Below, in pieces: positions 16,274-26,646 of a stretch of DNA of 64,000 bases (position 1 is the first letter of the stretch; each line of letters starts with the position of its first letter). This stretch comes from Olivibacter jilunii (lineage in GTDB: Bacteria; Bacteroidota; Bacteroidia; Sphingobacteriales; Sphingobacteriaceae). The stretch covers positions 1 through 64,000 of the forward strand of contig NZ_LR027853.1 in NCBI RefSeq assembly GCF_900607235.1, in the 5' to 3' direction. Under the pieces are notes generated by a model. It had not been told where the DNA came from, searched no databases, and was given only the letters and a program-made list of their open reading frames with translations. Position numbers and translations under genes: made by a program.

Positions 16274-17674
16274 CTATATATGAATAGCAATCTTATGAAC
16301 ATTCAGACAAGCTTCTCGAAGGTTTTCGTAATAAGTGGGGTGCCCATGTGTCGTCCGAAATACGTCTTCCGATGAAGCTCTAAATTCCAACGCTATACTT
16401 GCTTCGCCTATCAGGTCGGAGGCCCTCTCTCCGATGATATGAAAACCCAATATTTCATCTGTATCTTCGTCTGTTAGAACTTTCGCAATACCTTCCGTTT
16501 TTCCACTTGTGATTGCTCTTCCAGATGCCGAGAAAGGGAAATGTCCAACCCTGTATCTCCTCCCGGCAGCTTTTAATTCTTCTTCAGTCTTGCCAATGCC
16601 TGCCACTTCGGGACTTGTATATACAATGGTTGGGATAAAATCATAATTGATGTGCGGTTTCTGTCCTGCGATAATTTCAGCTACGTATATACCTTCTTCT
16701 GACGCTTTATGTGCCAACATTGGACCTTTTATTACGTCTCCGATAGCATAAACACTCTTAATATTTGTTTCCAAGTTTCCATCTGTTACAATCTGCCCTT
16801 TCGCCGAAAGCTCAATTCCAATTTTTTCAAGACCTAATTGGGCCGTGTAAGGCTTTCTGCCAATAGCGATAAGACAATAATCTCCTCGCAGTGTGATGCT
16901 TTTTCCCTCCCCGTCTTCTGCTGTAACAGATACTTCCTTTCCATTGTTGACTGCTTCTGTTACTTTATGGTTCAGTAGAAAATTGAAGCCAAGATTTGTT
17001 TTAAGCGATTTCTGAAGTTCGGATCCCATTTTCCTATCCATAGTGGCTATGATACTATTTGTATATTCCAATACGGTAATTTCACTTCCAAGCCTACCAT
17101 AGACAGAACCAAGTTCCATACCGATTACCCCACCACCAACTACAATCAGATGTTTTGGAATTTCTTTTAACGTGAGCGCTTCAGTTGAACTGATAATTCG
17201 CTTCTGATCAATGTCTATATTGGGAAGGGATGCAGGCTTTGAACCGGTAGCAATGATGATGTTTTTTCCGGTAACTGTTTTTTCTCCATTGTCGGATTTA
17301 ATTAAAATATTATTTTTATCGATGAAGGAAGCAACCCCGGTGAAAACACTTACCTTATTTTTTTTCATCAAATAGCTAACGCCGCCATTTATTTTGGAAA
17401 CGACACTTGATTTCCGTGCAATCATATTCGACAAATCTACTCTCGGGTTATCAACGGAAATCCCATGGCTCTGCGCGTTTCTTATCTCGTGAAAGCGCTC
17501 AGAACTGTCCAACATGGCTTTAGATGGTATACAACCAACATTTAGACAAGTCCCTCCCAACACAGGATATTTTTCGATAATTGCTGTCTTCATTCCTAAT
17601 TGTCCGCATCGTATTGCTGATACATAGCCGCCTGGGCCTGAACCTATTATAATCACATCAAATTGGTTTTCCAT
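16274..17674 (-). CDS. lpdA: Dihydrolipoyl dehydrogenase
   Basis: A 466-residue flavoprotein disulfide reductase. It has an N-terminal FAD loop IIGSGPGGYVSA, the redox-active disulfide motif GGTCLNVGCIPSKAML (about residues 40-55) and an NAD loop VVGGGVIGMELGS. A second FAD motif includes AIGDVI. The C-terminal dimer interface ends with the catalytic His-Glu region THGHPTYYENLREA. It normally reoxidises lipoamide in 2-oxoacid dehydrogenase complexes, but no E1/E2 gene is near. Here it is a solitary cargo gene between mobilization and metal-efflux genes, perhaps used in redox or metal stress. Length is normal. Confidence 0.92.
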   Translation of the reverse strand: MENQFDVIIIGSGPGGYVSAIRCGQLGMKTAIIEKYPVLGGTCLNVGCIPSKAMLDSSERFHEIRNAQSHGISVDNPRVDLSNMIARKSSVVSKINGGVSYLMKKNKVSVFTGVASFIDKNNILIKSDNGEKTVTGKNIIIATGSKPASLPNIDIDQKRIISSTEALTLKEIPKHLIVVGGGVIGMELGSVYGRLGSEITVLEYTNSIIATMDRKMGSELQKSLKTNLGFNFLLNHKVTEAVNNGKEVSVTAEDGEGKSITLRGDYCLIAIGRKPYTAQLGLEKIGIELSAKGQIVTDGNLETNIKSVYAIGDVIKGPMLAHKASEEGIYVAEIIAGQKPHINYDFIPTIVYTSPEVAGIGKTEEELKAAGRRYRVGHFPFSASGRAITSGKTEGIAKVLTDEDTDEILGFHIIGERASDLIGEASIALEFRASSEDVFRTTHGHPTYYENLREACLNVHKIAIHI

Positions 17675-18350
17675 TTTTTTTTCTATTTTATGACTATGGT
17701 TTCCAGTATTTCTCCGGCTGTTTGGAAAGGCTTACTGTACATCATAGTAAACTGTTATACATTTAAAAATTGAAACGACAATCATAAATTTTTAGATTGT
17801 GTGATATTTTTATTTTTATAGCTGCTGTTTATATATTCGTACCAACAACGAAAATCTACGACACCATCCTTTGAAAGCTATGCCATTCATTAATATCCAT
17901 CGTAAGTTCCTGATATTCGCTTGAATATCTGTATATATTTTCTTGTGAAATGTCGGTAGCAAAATAAATGTAAATAAGAGCATTTTAACTTTCCTTGTAC
18001 TGATTTTAAATCTGGTACACATACAGAGGATTTGTATAGTTGGATCCTGATTTAATTTCAAAATAAGCCTAATGCAGGAAACAATTCTCGTTAAACATAA
18101 TTTTCCCTGATTTTTAAACTGATGGAGAAATCAGTATTGCAAAGAAAAGTGAATACAATATTATAAGGATTATGTTGTAGCCATAGACTTCTCGAAATGT
18201 GTATTAAAAAGATTTTTCGCGATTGGTAGGCTGAGAAATATAGCCTGTAACATTTTTCTAAATATACGTATTGGGTTGAGGTCATCCGATTATTTCAAAT
18301 TTGTACCAACTTCTCTAGAGCTACGCAAAATCTAATCCCAAATAAATAAA
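17675..18350. other. Gene-free A+T-rich spacer
   Basis: About 680 bases with no convincing gene on either strand. The short minus-strand frames (17816-18061, 18091-18285) have compositions expected from random A+T-rich DNA. The first 100 bases should hold the promoter of the dihydrolipoyl dehydrogenase gene. The right end merges into a terminator. Confidence 0.5.
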
Positions 18351-18386
18351 AAGATGCTGTCCAAGCATCTGCACAGACAGCATCTT
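18341..18386 (-). terminator. Rho-independent terminator of the His-rich gene
   Basis: An 11-bp perfect stem (AAGATGCTGTC at 18351-18361, GACAGCATCTT at 18376-18386) is followed, on the minus strand, by TTTTTATTTATT. It ends the minus-strand metal block. Confidence 0.8.
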
Positions 18387-18421
18387 AAAATCTTTCCGGG
18401 TTAATGAGCGGCCTATATCAA

Positions 18422-18640
18422 TTATCCTTCCTGTTTGCCCTTATGATGCTCTTTTTCCGGGTGATGTTCAGGGTGTTGATGATGTTCATCCTCCTCGTGT
18501 TGTTCCGGCTTATTGGGATCAAAGCCCTCATGATGTTCTTTGTGGGGATGATGTTCCTTTTCCCTGTGGTGTTCGGAATGAGAATGCTTTTCTGTGCCTT
18601 TACCGTTTTGAGCCTGTTCTGGCGATGTTTGATTTTCCAT
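18422..18640 (-). CDS. Histidine-rich small protein, putative metal binder
   Basis: A 72-residue protein almost entirely of His, Glu, Lys, Pro and Gln, with repeated EHH, HEH and EHHP units over its whole length (for example EHHREKEHHPHKEHHEG). There is no signal peptide or hydrophobic core, so it should stay cytoplasmic and disordered. Repeated His clusters indicate chelation of Zn, Co, Ni or Cu. It is the last gene of a minus-strand block with MgtC-like protein, porin and RND efflux genes, and a strong terminator follows. Other frames over the same DNA are shadows. Confidence 0.65.
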   Translation of the reverse strand: MENQTSPEQAQNGKGTEKHSHSEHHREKEHHPHKEHHEGFDPNKPEQHEEDEHHQHPEHHPEKEHHKGKQEG

Positions 18641-18813
18641 AAGTTTTTTATTAATAATACTACTTTCAAAAGATGCCGAATATCCGATTCGTTATGCTTA
18701 CAACACCTGTCGTACAAAATTTGTTTGGCCCACTTTTTCGATGTTTTAAACAATAATAGAATTTAGCGTGACCTGACGATTATCAAAATTATTTTCCTTT
18801 TGCCTTCTGCGTA

Positions 18814-19263
18814 TTATTCTTTTTTGTTGCTAAAGAGTTTTGCGACGAACCTTCTATACCAGTTAAATTGATTGACAAAGAATATTAACAGCGTAAGACC
18901 GGTGGCAGAGAAGGCAAGTACATACATGTTAAGCGCAATCGCCACGCCTACAGCAGAAGTAGTCCACAAACCTGCTGCCGTTGTTAAGCCCTTGGGCATA
19001 TTCCTTTCGTCCCGAAAAATAATACCCGCCCCTATAAAGCCAAGTCCCGTGGCAATAGCAGCCAGTGTTCTGGCTATCGCAGAACTGTCTTCGCTGAGAT
19101 GGGCGGAAATGGACACAAAAAGACAGGCGGCCACGCATATACATGCGAATGTGCGTATGCCCATATTGTTTTTATCCCTTTCCCTTTCAAGGCCTATAAT
19201 GCCTCCCAAAAAAGCCGCTAAAACTAACTTTGCGGAAAGTAAAAGCTCAAATTCTATATCCAT
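18814..19263 (-). CDS. mgtC: MgtC/SapB family membrane protein
   Basis: A 149-residue protein with four to five hydrophobic segments. It carries the MgtC family hallmarks LVLAAFLGGIIGLERE near the N-terminus, then FVSISA, GLGFIGAGIIFRD and GLTTAAGLWTTSAVGVA. It is the short form without the C-terminal ACT-like domain. MgtC proteins act in the inner membrane and influence Mg homeostasis and F-type ATPase activity. It is positioned between a porin gene and the His-rich gene in a minus-strand metal block. Confidence 0.85.
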   Translation of the reverse strand: MDIEFELLLSAKLVLAAFLGGIIGLERERDKNNMGIRTFACICVAACLFVSISAHLSEDSSAIARTLAAIATGLGFIGAGIIFRDERNMPKGLTTAAGLWTTSAVGVAIALNMYVLAFSATGLTLLIFFVNQFNWYRRFVAKLFSNKKE

Positions 19264-19317
19264 TTCTTCATGTTTGTCAGGGGATGATATATTTGTTTCA
19301 TTTTTTGTTGTAGGCTT

Positions 19318-20703
19318 TCAAAAGCTGAACTGCATTCTCAACGTCGCAATACCTTCCTTATCTATATTCCCATAGCCCGCGATCTTTGTTTTTTCATTGG
19401 TAGGCCTCTCGTACCACAACGTAACTTTCATATAGTCGTTGATGTAACGGAGCAAACCAAGTCCCCATGTGTCATACCTTATGTCTGCTTTGGTAAATCC
19501 TTTGGAAGGGTCGACGTCGTCTCCGTTAATTTTTTTATTCGGATCGTACCAGTCATATTTAAATATCAGAACATTATTCCAGCTACCAATGTTCTGAAGA
19601 AAATAGAAATATCCTCCATCAAAAAGTCTTGTCGAGAGCGGAACCGGATTTCCCTGTTCGTCGACCGGTAAACTACCGGGTGTTTCGGATGTGCCTAAAG
19701 TGGACGTTTGCAAACCACGGATATATTCAAATCGGAATTCGGTTTGGCCTTTTTTGCTATTGGGCAGTATGATCTGCATATCGGCACCCACATAATTCCT
19801 TGCCGCGTTCTTACCTATATTATTAGCGGAAGAGTCAGCCCGCATTATAAAAAGATTGTTCTCCTGACGGGTCTTGTATATCAATGCGTTCCTGCTCGTT
19901 ATACCTCCCCAAAAGCCACTTACCCCTCCGGCAATCCGCACTTTTGATTTGCCTATTTTCTGTTTTTTACTGCTGATTCTCATAATGACATCTTTACGAT
20001 TGTCATATTCCATCGTTCCGGACATACCCTGCCCGTTGTAAATGCCAAGGTCGACCGTCAGCCATTTCATTGCAGATTCTGCCCTCCTTGGATTAAGACT
20101 GACCATAAAGCCAAGATCCCTTTCCGTTTTCATCAGAATCTGGGACATCCGGCCTCTTTCGGGAGCCTCCCTGTATGAGGATGAATATAACACTTCGTGC
20201 CCGAATGGCCTGGCCATCATGCCTGCCGAAAAATGAAAAAGTTTAAACTTATTTTCATAGAAACGTCCCCAGAAGTCCCGGATATTTACACCCCTTTCAG
20301 TTCCGTCAAATTGAAAAAGAAAATAAACGGATGGACTTCCATCATCCAGATAATGGGAAAAATCCATTCGGAAGCGCCCTCTTCTCAATCTGAAGCGATT
20401 GCTTGAATATGCTCCCCAATCTCCGCCCTGATAAATATTGTCGTTACCCCTGGTCTGTGATATTTGGAACTGGGGCTGCATATAACCGCTGAACCCGATA
20501 TGACTGTATTGATTGTAGAGTTTAATGATATTACGTCCGAATATGGTGTTCGTATCTATCATGTTGGTCAGTAGCCCGTTATCGTTCCTCAACATTTCGG
20601 GTAATTCTCTTTTCAGCTGCGCGCCAACGTGTTGGACACATAAGAATGTTCCCAACAGAAGTAATGCCTTTATGCAGCTTCTATTCAATGGCAGCATAAG
20701 CAT
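19318..20703 (-). CDS. Outer-membrane porin (OprO/OprP-like)
   Basis: A 461-residue beta-barrel protein with an N-terminal signal peptide (LLLLGTFLCVQHVGAQ). The mature protein has many amphipathic strands and ends in Phe (ATLRMQFSF), a typical C-terminal outer-membrane signature. Segments such as GYMQPQFQIS and RFRLRRGRFRMDF match phosphate-selective porin-like proteins of Bacteroidota. It lies downstream of the adaptor and pump genes, so it may let substrate cross the outer membrane as part of the metal block. Substrate specificity cannot be told. Confidence 0.7.
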   Translation of the reverse strand: MLMLPLNRSCIKALLLLGTFLCVQHVGAQLKRELPEMLRNDNGLLTNMIDTNTIFGRNIIKLYNQYSHIGFSGYMQPQFQISQTRGNDNIYQGGDWGAYSSNRFRLRRGRFRMDFSHYLDDGSPSVYFLFQFDGTERGVNIRDFWGRFYENKFKLFHFSAGMMARPFGHEVLYSSSYREAPERGRMSQILMKTERDLGFMVSLNPRRAESAMKWLTVDLGIYNGQGMSGTMEYDNRKDVIMRISSKKQKIGKSKVRIAGGVSGFWGGITSRNALIYKTRQENNLFIMRADSSANNIGKNAARNYVGADMQIILPNSKKGQTEFRFEYIRGLQTSTLGTSETPGSLPVDEQGNPVPLSTRLFDGGYFYFLQNIGSWNNVLIFKYDWYDPNKKINGDDVDPSKGFTKADIRYDTWGLGLLRYINDYMKVTLWYERPTNEKTKIAGYGNIDKEGIATLRMQFSF

Positions 20704-20831
20704 ATCTCTTTTATATTACATTTCATAATACTGTTCAATTTAGCAAAACGGAGATCAAACGAACATCATTGCTCTCTGTTCTGAAATTAGGTGTTAACGT
20801 TTGAAAATTGAGTCTGCGTGTAATGGAAAGA

Positions 20832-20870
20832 GGATATAGCCGGCTATTATATAAGCTTTCGGCTATATCC
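20832..20870 (-). terminator. Hairpin between adaptor and porin genes
   Basis: GGATATAGCCG (20832-20842) and CGGCTATATCC (20860-20870) form a perfect 11-bp stem. It follows the adaptor gene stop on the minus strand. There is no strong T-run, so it may only attenuate transcription into the porin gene or stabilise the mRNA end. Confidence 0.5.
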
Positions 20871-20994
20871 ATTCCCCAGTTAACTGCAATACCTCAAATG
20901 ATGGGATCCAAACATATCAATGCCCGTATCCAGTTCGTATTGACCCTAAAAAGGAATCGCTCGAGCACGGATCAATAGTGGCCGTTGATCAAAA

Positions 20995-22320
20995 TCAATG
21001 TTCATGTCCACCGGTATTGCTCAACTTGGCATTGATAAAGAAAGCTCCCTTTACAACCACTTCGGATTTGTCGGGAATCTCACCGACAGGAGTGATGGCG
21101 GTATAGCCCAGTTCGGTTACACCTTTGGATACTTCTACTTTTTCGAAATTCATGTTGGGACCATGGTCTTTATTTTCTGCCAGATGATCGTGCTTATCAT
21201 CTGTTCCATGTTCGTGTGGCTCCTCACCGCTACCATGAGCTTCGCCTTCTTCATGCCCATGTTCACTTTCGGGCTCCTTGTCGGTATGTACAAAAATGTA
21301 ATATTTTCCATCGGCCTCCACAATGGCCTCACTAGGGACTGCAGTAGCAAGAACATCTTCTATACTCACCATACCCGAAATATTCATGCCATCGATCAAT
21401 CCGTTTTTTTCACCCGTAACCAGGCAATGAACAGCCACGGTCTTGCTATCGTCTTCAAACGATGAACCTATGTTGAACACCTTGGCCGTATAGCTGGCGG
21501 CCGGGTTGTTGGTAATCGTGAAATTTACCGTCTGTCCGACTTTGATATTTGGAAGGTCCCGTTCGAACACCTGCATATCCAAGTGTAACAATCCGTTATC
21601 CACGATCTCGACCACGGGCGAAGACACATCGACATAATTGCCAATTTTGGCAAATTCCCTGCTGACCGTGCCGCTTATGGGGCTGCCGACAAATAATACC
21701 GACTGGATATTGGCGCTGCTGATTTTGTCCGGATTTATCCCCATTAGCTGGATCTGCTTTCGCAGTGAGGCTTCACGGGCACGTATCGTGTTAAGTTCTG
21801 CGGTGGCATTTTGCAGATTCTTCAGGGCACCGGCACTGCCTTCGTTCAATTCTTTCTGTCGCTGCATTTCCTGTTCGGACAGGGTTATCCTGCTGGACAG
21901 CGCCACATATTCTTCCTGAAGCTGTAGAAACTGTGGATTTTCGATGGTCGCTATTACCTGGCCTTTTTTTACATAATCTCCCAACTGGACCTTCAGCGTC
22001 TTGACAACGCCGCCGTAGAGCGATGTGGCGTTCGCTTTATTGTTGTTCGGTACCCGCAACCTTCCGTTGGCCTTAATGAAAGCAGTGAGGTTCCTCTTTT
22101 CGATGGTTCCCATCCGAATATTCACGGCCTTGATCTGCTCCAGGGTAAGAGTGGCAATGGTTGACGATCCTTCTTCCCCATGTTCTTCTTCACCGGTAGC
22201 TTCAGATGCCTTCGCCTCTGTCCCGTGGCCATGTCCGTCATCTTCGCTGTGTTTTCCCCCGCAACCGTTCAATGAAACAACAACGAGGAAGGCAAATAAT
22301 ATTTTTATCAAGATTTTCAT
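20995..22320 (-). CDS. czcB: RND efflux periplasmic adaptor, CzcB/CusB type
   Basis: A 441-residue membrane-fusion protein. It has a lipoprotein signal with lipobox VVSLNGCGG, then a His/Glu-rich linker (GGKHSEDDGHGHG). The biotinyl-lipoyl half motifs and a long coiled coil (LQLQEEYVALSSRITLSEQE) come next, then beta-barrel parts. A second His-rich insert near residues 355-385 (EHGHEEGEAHG, HEHGTDDKHDH) is unusual and suggests metal binding. The gene lies 6 nt downstream of the pump gene. It bridges the inner-membrane pump and the outer-membrane channel. Confidence 0.88.
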   Translation of the reverse strand: MKILIKILFAFLVVVSLNGCGGKHSEDDGHGHGTEAKASEATGEEEHGEEGSSTIATLTLEQIKAVNIRMGTIEKRNLTAFIKANGRLRVPNNNKANATSLYGGVVKTLKVQLGDYVKKGQVIATIENPQFLQLQEEYVALSSRITLSEQEMQRQKELNEGSAGALKNLQNATAELNTIRAREASLRKQIQLMGINPDKISSANIQSVLFVGSPISGTVSREFAKIGNYVDVSSPVVEIVDNGLLHLDMQVFERDLPNIKVGQTVNFTITNNPAASYTAKVFNIGSSFEDDSKTVAVHCLVTGEKNGLIDGMNISGMVSIEDVLATAVPSEAIVEADGKYYIFVHTDKEPESEHGHEEGEAHGSGEEPHEHGTDDKHDHLAENKDHGPNMNFEKVEVSKGVTELGYTAITPVGEIPDKSEVVVKGAFFINAKLSNTGGHEH

Positions 22321-22326
22321 TTTGTC

Positions 22327-25300
22327 TTATTTGTTATTAAAGTAATTAAACTGAATGGCGGACTGGTTATAGGAATTCAACACATCCAGGTAATTCTGGC
22401 GTATCCCGATCGCCTGGCTTAAAAACTGGCTTAATTCCGCAAAACTGATCTCCCCGGTCCTGTAACTGAGTGTCGACGCGTTGATGATTTCCTCGGCCTG
22501 TTTTAAACCGGATGTCTCATAAAAATTTAACAGGTAGAGGTTCTTCTCAATTTCCGTCATCGCCGCTGATTTTCGGGTCTGCAGCAATTGCGTCTGGTAG
22601 GCGAGTGTTTTCTCCTGTACCTCTTTCTCCGCAATAGCGGTCTTTACTTTGTTACGATAGGCCTTTGCCCCAAATAAAGGAAATGAGGCCATAACGGAAA
22701 AACCTGTAAACGGATCATTTGCCCCCCAGAGCCGCTGACTGAAAAACCTTCCCGAAAGCTCGGGCCTATTGGTGTTTTTCTGTACGGCGATATTGGATGA
22801 AGCTATGTTTATATTCTGTTGCTGCAGATCCAGTAACGGGTGCGACTGAACACTTTCTGATAACTCCAGGTCAAGTTTTTCCAGGGGTGCCGCTATCGGA
22901 AGCAGCCATTCATTACGGTCCAATAGCATCATCAGCTGCTGCTGCTGAACGACCATGTCTTTTTTGTTCTGCTTCAGTAATGCCTGTAGTTCCCGGAGTT
23001 TGGCTTCGGCAGCAATTTTGTCCAACCTGGCGACATCACCTGCTTTAACGCGTACTTCGGTCGCCCTGAACAGGCCTGTATATATGCTGTCGAGCCGTTT
23101 AAACAGATCCTGCCTGTCCTGTAGGTACCACAACTGGTAATAGGCGGTCCGGACATCTCTTTTGATGGCGGTTTTTAATACCCCAGTATTGGTCTGGGCA
23201 TACACCAACTGTTCTTTCAGATAATTCCGGCGCGCCGCATATAATCCCGGCCAGGCAATGCTCTGGGATATACCGATCTTTAATATGCCGATCCTGTCGG
23301 AGGGACGGAAATCTTCGTTCTCTGCGAATAATCCGGTTTTGGGTATTTCAGTCGCGGTTTTTACGTTCAGTTCCGCGCTGTGGATTTCTGCCCGGTTAAC
23401 CGATATCTGCCGGTTGCTCTCCAGCGCGGTTGCGATGGCCGTATCAAGGGATACCCGTTGCTGGGCGGAAACAGAAGATATTCCCATAACACCTAACACG
23501 ATCAAAATGACCGGTAATGTTTTTACTTTGAAGTTACCTTTGAGGTTCACCTTTGAATTGAAAATGATATATAACAAAGGCAATACAAACAGTGTCAGGA
23601 ATGTTGCCGATATCAATCCGCCGATTACGACCGTGGCAAGGGGTTTTTGTACTTCGGCACCTGCGCCGGTACTTATGGCCATCGGCAAAAAGCCGAGCGA
23701 GGCGACGGTTGCCGTCATCAATACCGGACGTAGCCGGGTCATGGTGCCTTCTTTTACCCTTTGCAATATATCGCTCATGCCTTCTTTCTGCAATTGGTTG
23801 AATGTTCCTATCAATACGATACCGTTCAATACCGCTACGCCGAACAGTGCGATGAAACCGATACCGGCGCTGATGCTGAAGGGCATGCCCCGCAGCAGTA
23901 ATGCAAATACACCACCGATGGCACTCATGGGTATGGCCGTGAATATCAAAGTTGCCTGCTTGAAAGAATGGAAGGTGAAATATAATAACATAAAGATGAG
24001 CAACAGTGAAACCGGCACGGCTATCATAAGTCTTGCGCTTGCCTTTTGGAGGTTTTCGAACTGGCCCCCATAGGTGAAGTAGTAACCTGAAGGTAGTTTT
24101 ATCTTGGCTGCCAACTGGCGTTGTATGTCCTCTACCACGCTCTGCACATCTCTTCCGGCAACATTGAACCCGATGACAATCCTCCTTTTCCCCGCTTCGC
24201 GGCTGATCTGGGCGGGACCGAGTTTGTAATCAATGGTGGCAACCTGCGATAACGGTATCTGGATTTCTCTGTTGGTGGGAACCATCAGGTTGCTCACATC
24301 CTCGATACTACTTCTGTGGGTACTGTCCAATCGCACTACCAGGTCGAACCGTCTTTCATTCTCATAGACCTGGCCGGTACTCTTACCCGCGAAAGCAGTG
24401 CTGACCACATCGTTCATATCCTGAACGGTCAAGCCGTAATTGGCAATACGGGTGCGATCGTATTCTACATTAATCTGGGGAAGTCCGCCCACCCGTTCGA
24501 TCTGCGGAGATGTCGCCCCGGGGATGGTCTGGATAATTTCGCCGACTTCATCGGCATAGGCGGCAAGGGTATCCATGTTTTCCCCGAATATTTTTACCGC
24601 CACATCCTGCCGAATGCCTGTCATGAGCTCATTGAAGCGCATCTGGATGGGTTGGTTTTTTTCAAAGAAGATACCGGGCACGACCTCCAGTTTTTCCATC
24701 ATGGCATCTGCAAGTTCTGTATAACTCCTTTCCGACTTCCATTCGTCCTGAGGTTTGAGAACGATCATCATGTCGGTAGCTTCGGGAGGCATAGGATCCG
24801 TCGGAACTTCAGCGGCTCCTGTTTTTCCCACCACCATTTTCACTTCATCAAATTGTTTTATGATGCGCGAGGCTTGCATGGAAGTTTCAATGCTCTGGTT
24901 GAGCGAGCTACCCTGTGGAAGGATACAGTGGAAGGCGTAGTCGCCTTCCTGCAACTGGGGAATGAATTCACCCCCCATCCTGCTGAAAAAGAATAACGCT
25001 ATAGCAAATAACGCGACCGTACACCCCACAATTATATATTTTACCCGGATGGCTTTTTGCAATAAAGGCTGGTAAATACGTTGCAGTTTTTCCATCATCC
25101 TGTCACTGAAGGTTTTTTTATGTTCAACGTTTTTGGATAAAAACAGGGCACACATCATGGGAATGTAGGTCAATGACAATATCAACGCTCCGAAGATGGC
25201 AAATCCTACCGTTTGCGCCATAGGCCTGAACATTTTTCCTTCAACACCCACCAGGGAAAGAATGGGAATGTAAACGATCAGGATAATGATCTCACCAAAA

Positions 25301-26646
25301 GCCGCGCTGGTCCGTATTTTAGAGGCAGATATAAAGACTTCTTCATCCATCTCGGACTGCGTTAGCCTGTTGACGGATTTGCGTAGTCCCAGATGGTGCA
25401 TGGTCGCTTCCACGACAATAACGGCGCCGTCTACAATAAGACCAAAATCAATTGCCCCCAGGCTCATCAGGTTCGCACTGACGCCGAAAACGTTCATCAT
25501 ACCCAGGGCAAAAAGCATTGCCAGGGGAATAGCCGATGCGACGATAAGGCCCGCGCGAAGATTGCCCAGAAACAACACCAGTACAAAAATTACGATCAGT
25601 GCGCCTTCAATAAGGTTTTTTTCCACGGTACTGATCGCCCGCCCCACTAGGTCTGTACGGTCCAGGTAAGGCTCTATCGTGATATCATCCGGCAGGGATT
25701 GCTGGATGGTGGGCAGTTTTTCCTTAATACGTTTTACTACTTCATTACTGTTCTCGCCTTTCAGCATCATTACCACTCCTCCAACGGCATCCACTTCGCC
25801 ATTGTAGGTCAAAGCACCGTAGCGCACGGCATTGCCGAACCTTACCTCCGCCACATCATTGATATAAATCGGCGATGCACCCGTGTTTTTTACAACTATT
25901 TTTTTTATATCCGCTAAAGAAGTTACCAGGCCGATACCGCGGATAAAATAGGCGTTGGGCTTTTTATCAATATAGGCACCGCCTGTATTCTGGTTGTTTT
26001 TTTGCAATGCCGTGAAAATGTCGGGAATACTTACGTCCATGGCCCGCAACCTATCGGGATTAACGGCCACTTCGTATTGCTTCAATTCTCCACCGAAGCT
26101 ATTTACTTCTGCGATACCCGGTGTACCGTACAGCTGACGGGCGACAATCCAGTCCTGCATGGTCCGCAGATCCTTGGCATTATATTTACTTTCACTGCCT
26201 TTTTTCGGGTGAATGATGTATTGGTAGACTTCTCCCAATCCGGTACTGACCGGGGCCATTTCAGGCGAACCGATACCTTGGGGGATCTGGTCGACAGCCT
26301 CGCTGAGCCTTTCGTTGATGAGCTGCCGGGCGAAGTAAATATCGACATCCTCCTCAAAAACCACGGTTATTACCGATAGCCCGAAACGGGAAATACTCCT
26401 GATTTCTTCAATTTTCGGAACATTGGCAATACTCTGTTCAATAGGGAAAGTCACAAGCTGTTCCACTTCCTGACCAGCCAATGTGGGGCAGGAGGTGTAT
26501 ATCTGTACCTGATTATTCGTAATGTCAGGTACTGCATCGATGGGAAGTTTTGTTGCACTCCATGCTCCCCATATAATAAGCAACAAAGTCATTAAACCGA
26601 TAATGATTTTGTTTTTTATGCTGAATTTTATAATACGATCTAACAC
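22327..26646 (-). CDS. czcA: CzcA-type RND metal pump fused to a TolC-like outer-membrane factor
   Basis: A 1439-residue protein. Residues 1 to about 1035 are a full RND pump. It starts MLDRIIKFSI (GTG codon at 26646) and carries PDITNNQVQI and the TM4 signature DFGLIVDGAVIVVEAT. The Asp/Asp/Glu pattern of that signature is typical of CzcA-like Zn/Co/Cd pumps rather than CusA. At about 1035-1061 there is a signal-peptide-like stretch ending SSVSAQQ, followed to the end by an outer-membrane efflux (TolC/CusC) domain. Internal cleavage would release the channel to the outer membrane. The adaptor gene follows, and a paralogue with the same design is at 30694-35082. Confidence 0.9.
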   Translation of the reverse strand: MLDRIIKFSIKNKIIIGLMTLLLIIWGAWSATKLPIDAVPDITNNQVQIYTSCPTLAGQEVEQLVTFPIEQSIANVPKIEEIRSISRFGLSVITVVFEEDVDIYFARQLINERLSEAVDQIPQGIGSPEMAPVSTGLGEVYQYIIHPKKGSESKYNAKDLRTMQDWIVARQLYGTPGIAEVNSFGGELKQYEVAVNPDRLRAMDVSIPDIFTALQKNNQNTGGAYIDKKPNAYFIRGIGLVTSLADIKKIVVKNTGASPIYINDVAEVRFGNAVRYGALTYNGEVDAVGGVVMMLKGENSNEVVKRIKEKLPTIQQSLPDDITIEPYLDRTDLVGRAISTVEKNLIEGALIVIFVLVLFLGNLRAGLIVASAIPLAMLFALGMMNVFGVSANLMSLGAIDFGLIVDGAVIVVEATMHHLGLRKSVNRLTQSEMDEEVFISASKIRTSAAFGEIIILIVYIPILSLVGVEGKMFRPMAQTVGFAIFGALILSLTYIPMMCALFLSKNVEHKKTFSDRMMEKLQRIYQPLLQKAIRVKYIIVGCTVALFAIALFFFSRMGGEFIPQLQEGDYAFHCILPQGSSLNQSIETSMQASRIIKQFDEVKMVVGKTGAAEVPTDPMPPEATDMMIVLKPQDEWKSERSYTELADAMMEKLEVVPGIFFEKNQPIQMRFNELMTGIRQDVAVKIFGENMDTLAAYADEVGEIIQTIPGATSPQIERVGGLPQINVEYDRTRIANYGLTVQDMNDVVSTAFAGKSTGQVYENERRFDLVVRLDSTHRSSIEDVSNLMVPTNREIQIPLSQVATIDYKLGPAQISREAGKRRIVIGFNVAGRDVQSVVEDIQRQLAAKIKLPSGYYFTYGGQFENLQKASARLMIAVPVSLLLIFMLLYFTFHSFKQATLIFTAIPMSAIGGVFALLLRGMPFSISAGIGFIALFGVAVLNGIVLIGTFNQLQKEGMSDILQRVKEGTMTRLRPVLMTATVASLGFLPMAISTGAGAEVQKPLATVVIGGLISATFLTLFVLPLLYIIFNSKVNLKGNFKVKTLPVILIVLGVMGISSVSAQQRVSLDTAIATALESNRQISVNRAEIHSAELNVKTATEIPKTGLFAENEDFRPSDRIGILKIGISQSIAWPGLYAARRNYLKEQLVYAQTNTGVLKTAIKRDVRTAYYQLWYLQDRQDLFKRLDSIYTGLFRATEVRVKAGDVARLDKIAAEAKLRELQALLKQNKKDMVVQQQQLMMLLDRNEWLLPIAAPLEKLDLELSESVQSHPLLDLQQQNINIASSNIAVQKNTNRPELSGRFFSQRLWGANDPFTGFSVMASFPLFGAKAYRNKVKTAIAEKEVQEKTLAYQTQLLQTRKSAAMTEIEKNLYLLNFYETSGLKQAEEIINASTLSYRTGEISFAELSQFLSQAIGIRQNYLDVLNSYNQSAIQFNYFNNK

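Noticed and set aside
17816-18061. 81-codon minus-strand frame in the spacer
   Set aside because: A+T-rich chance composition, no ribosome site, and no recognisable features.
22797-26379. Several plus-strand frames over the RND pump gene, including one of 271 codons
   Set aside because: All are shadows of the minus-strand pump gene, which has clear family motifs throughout.
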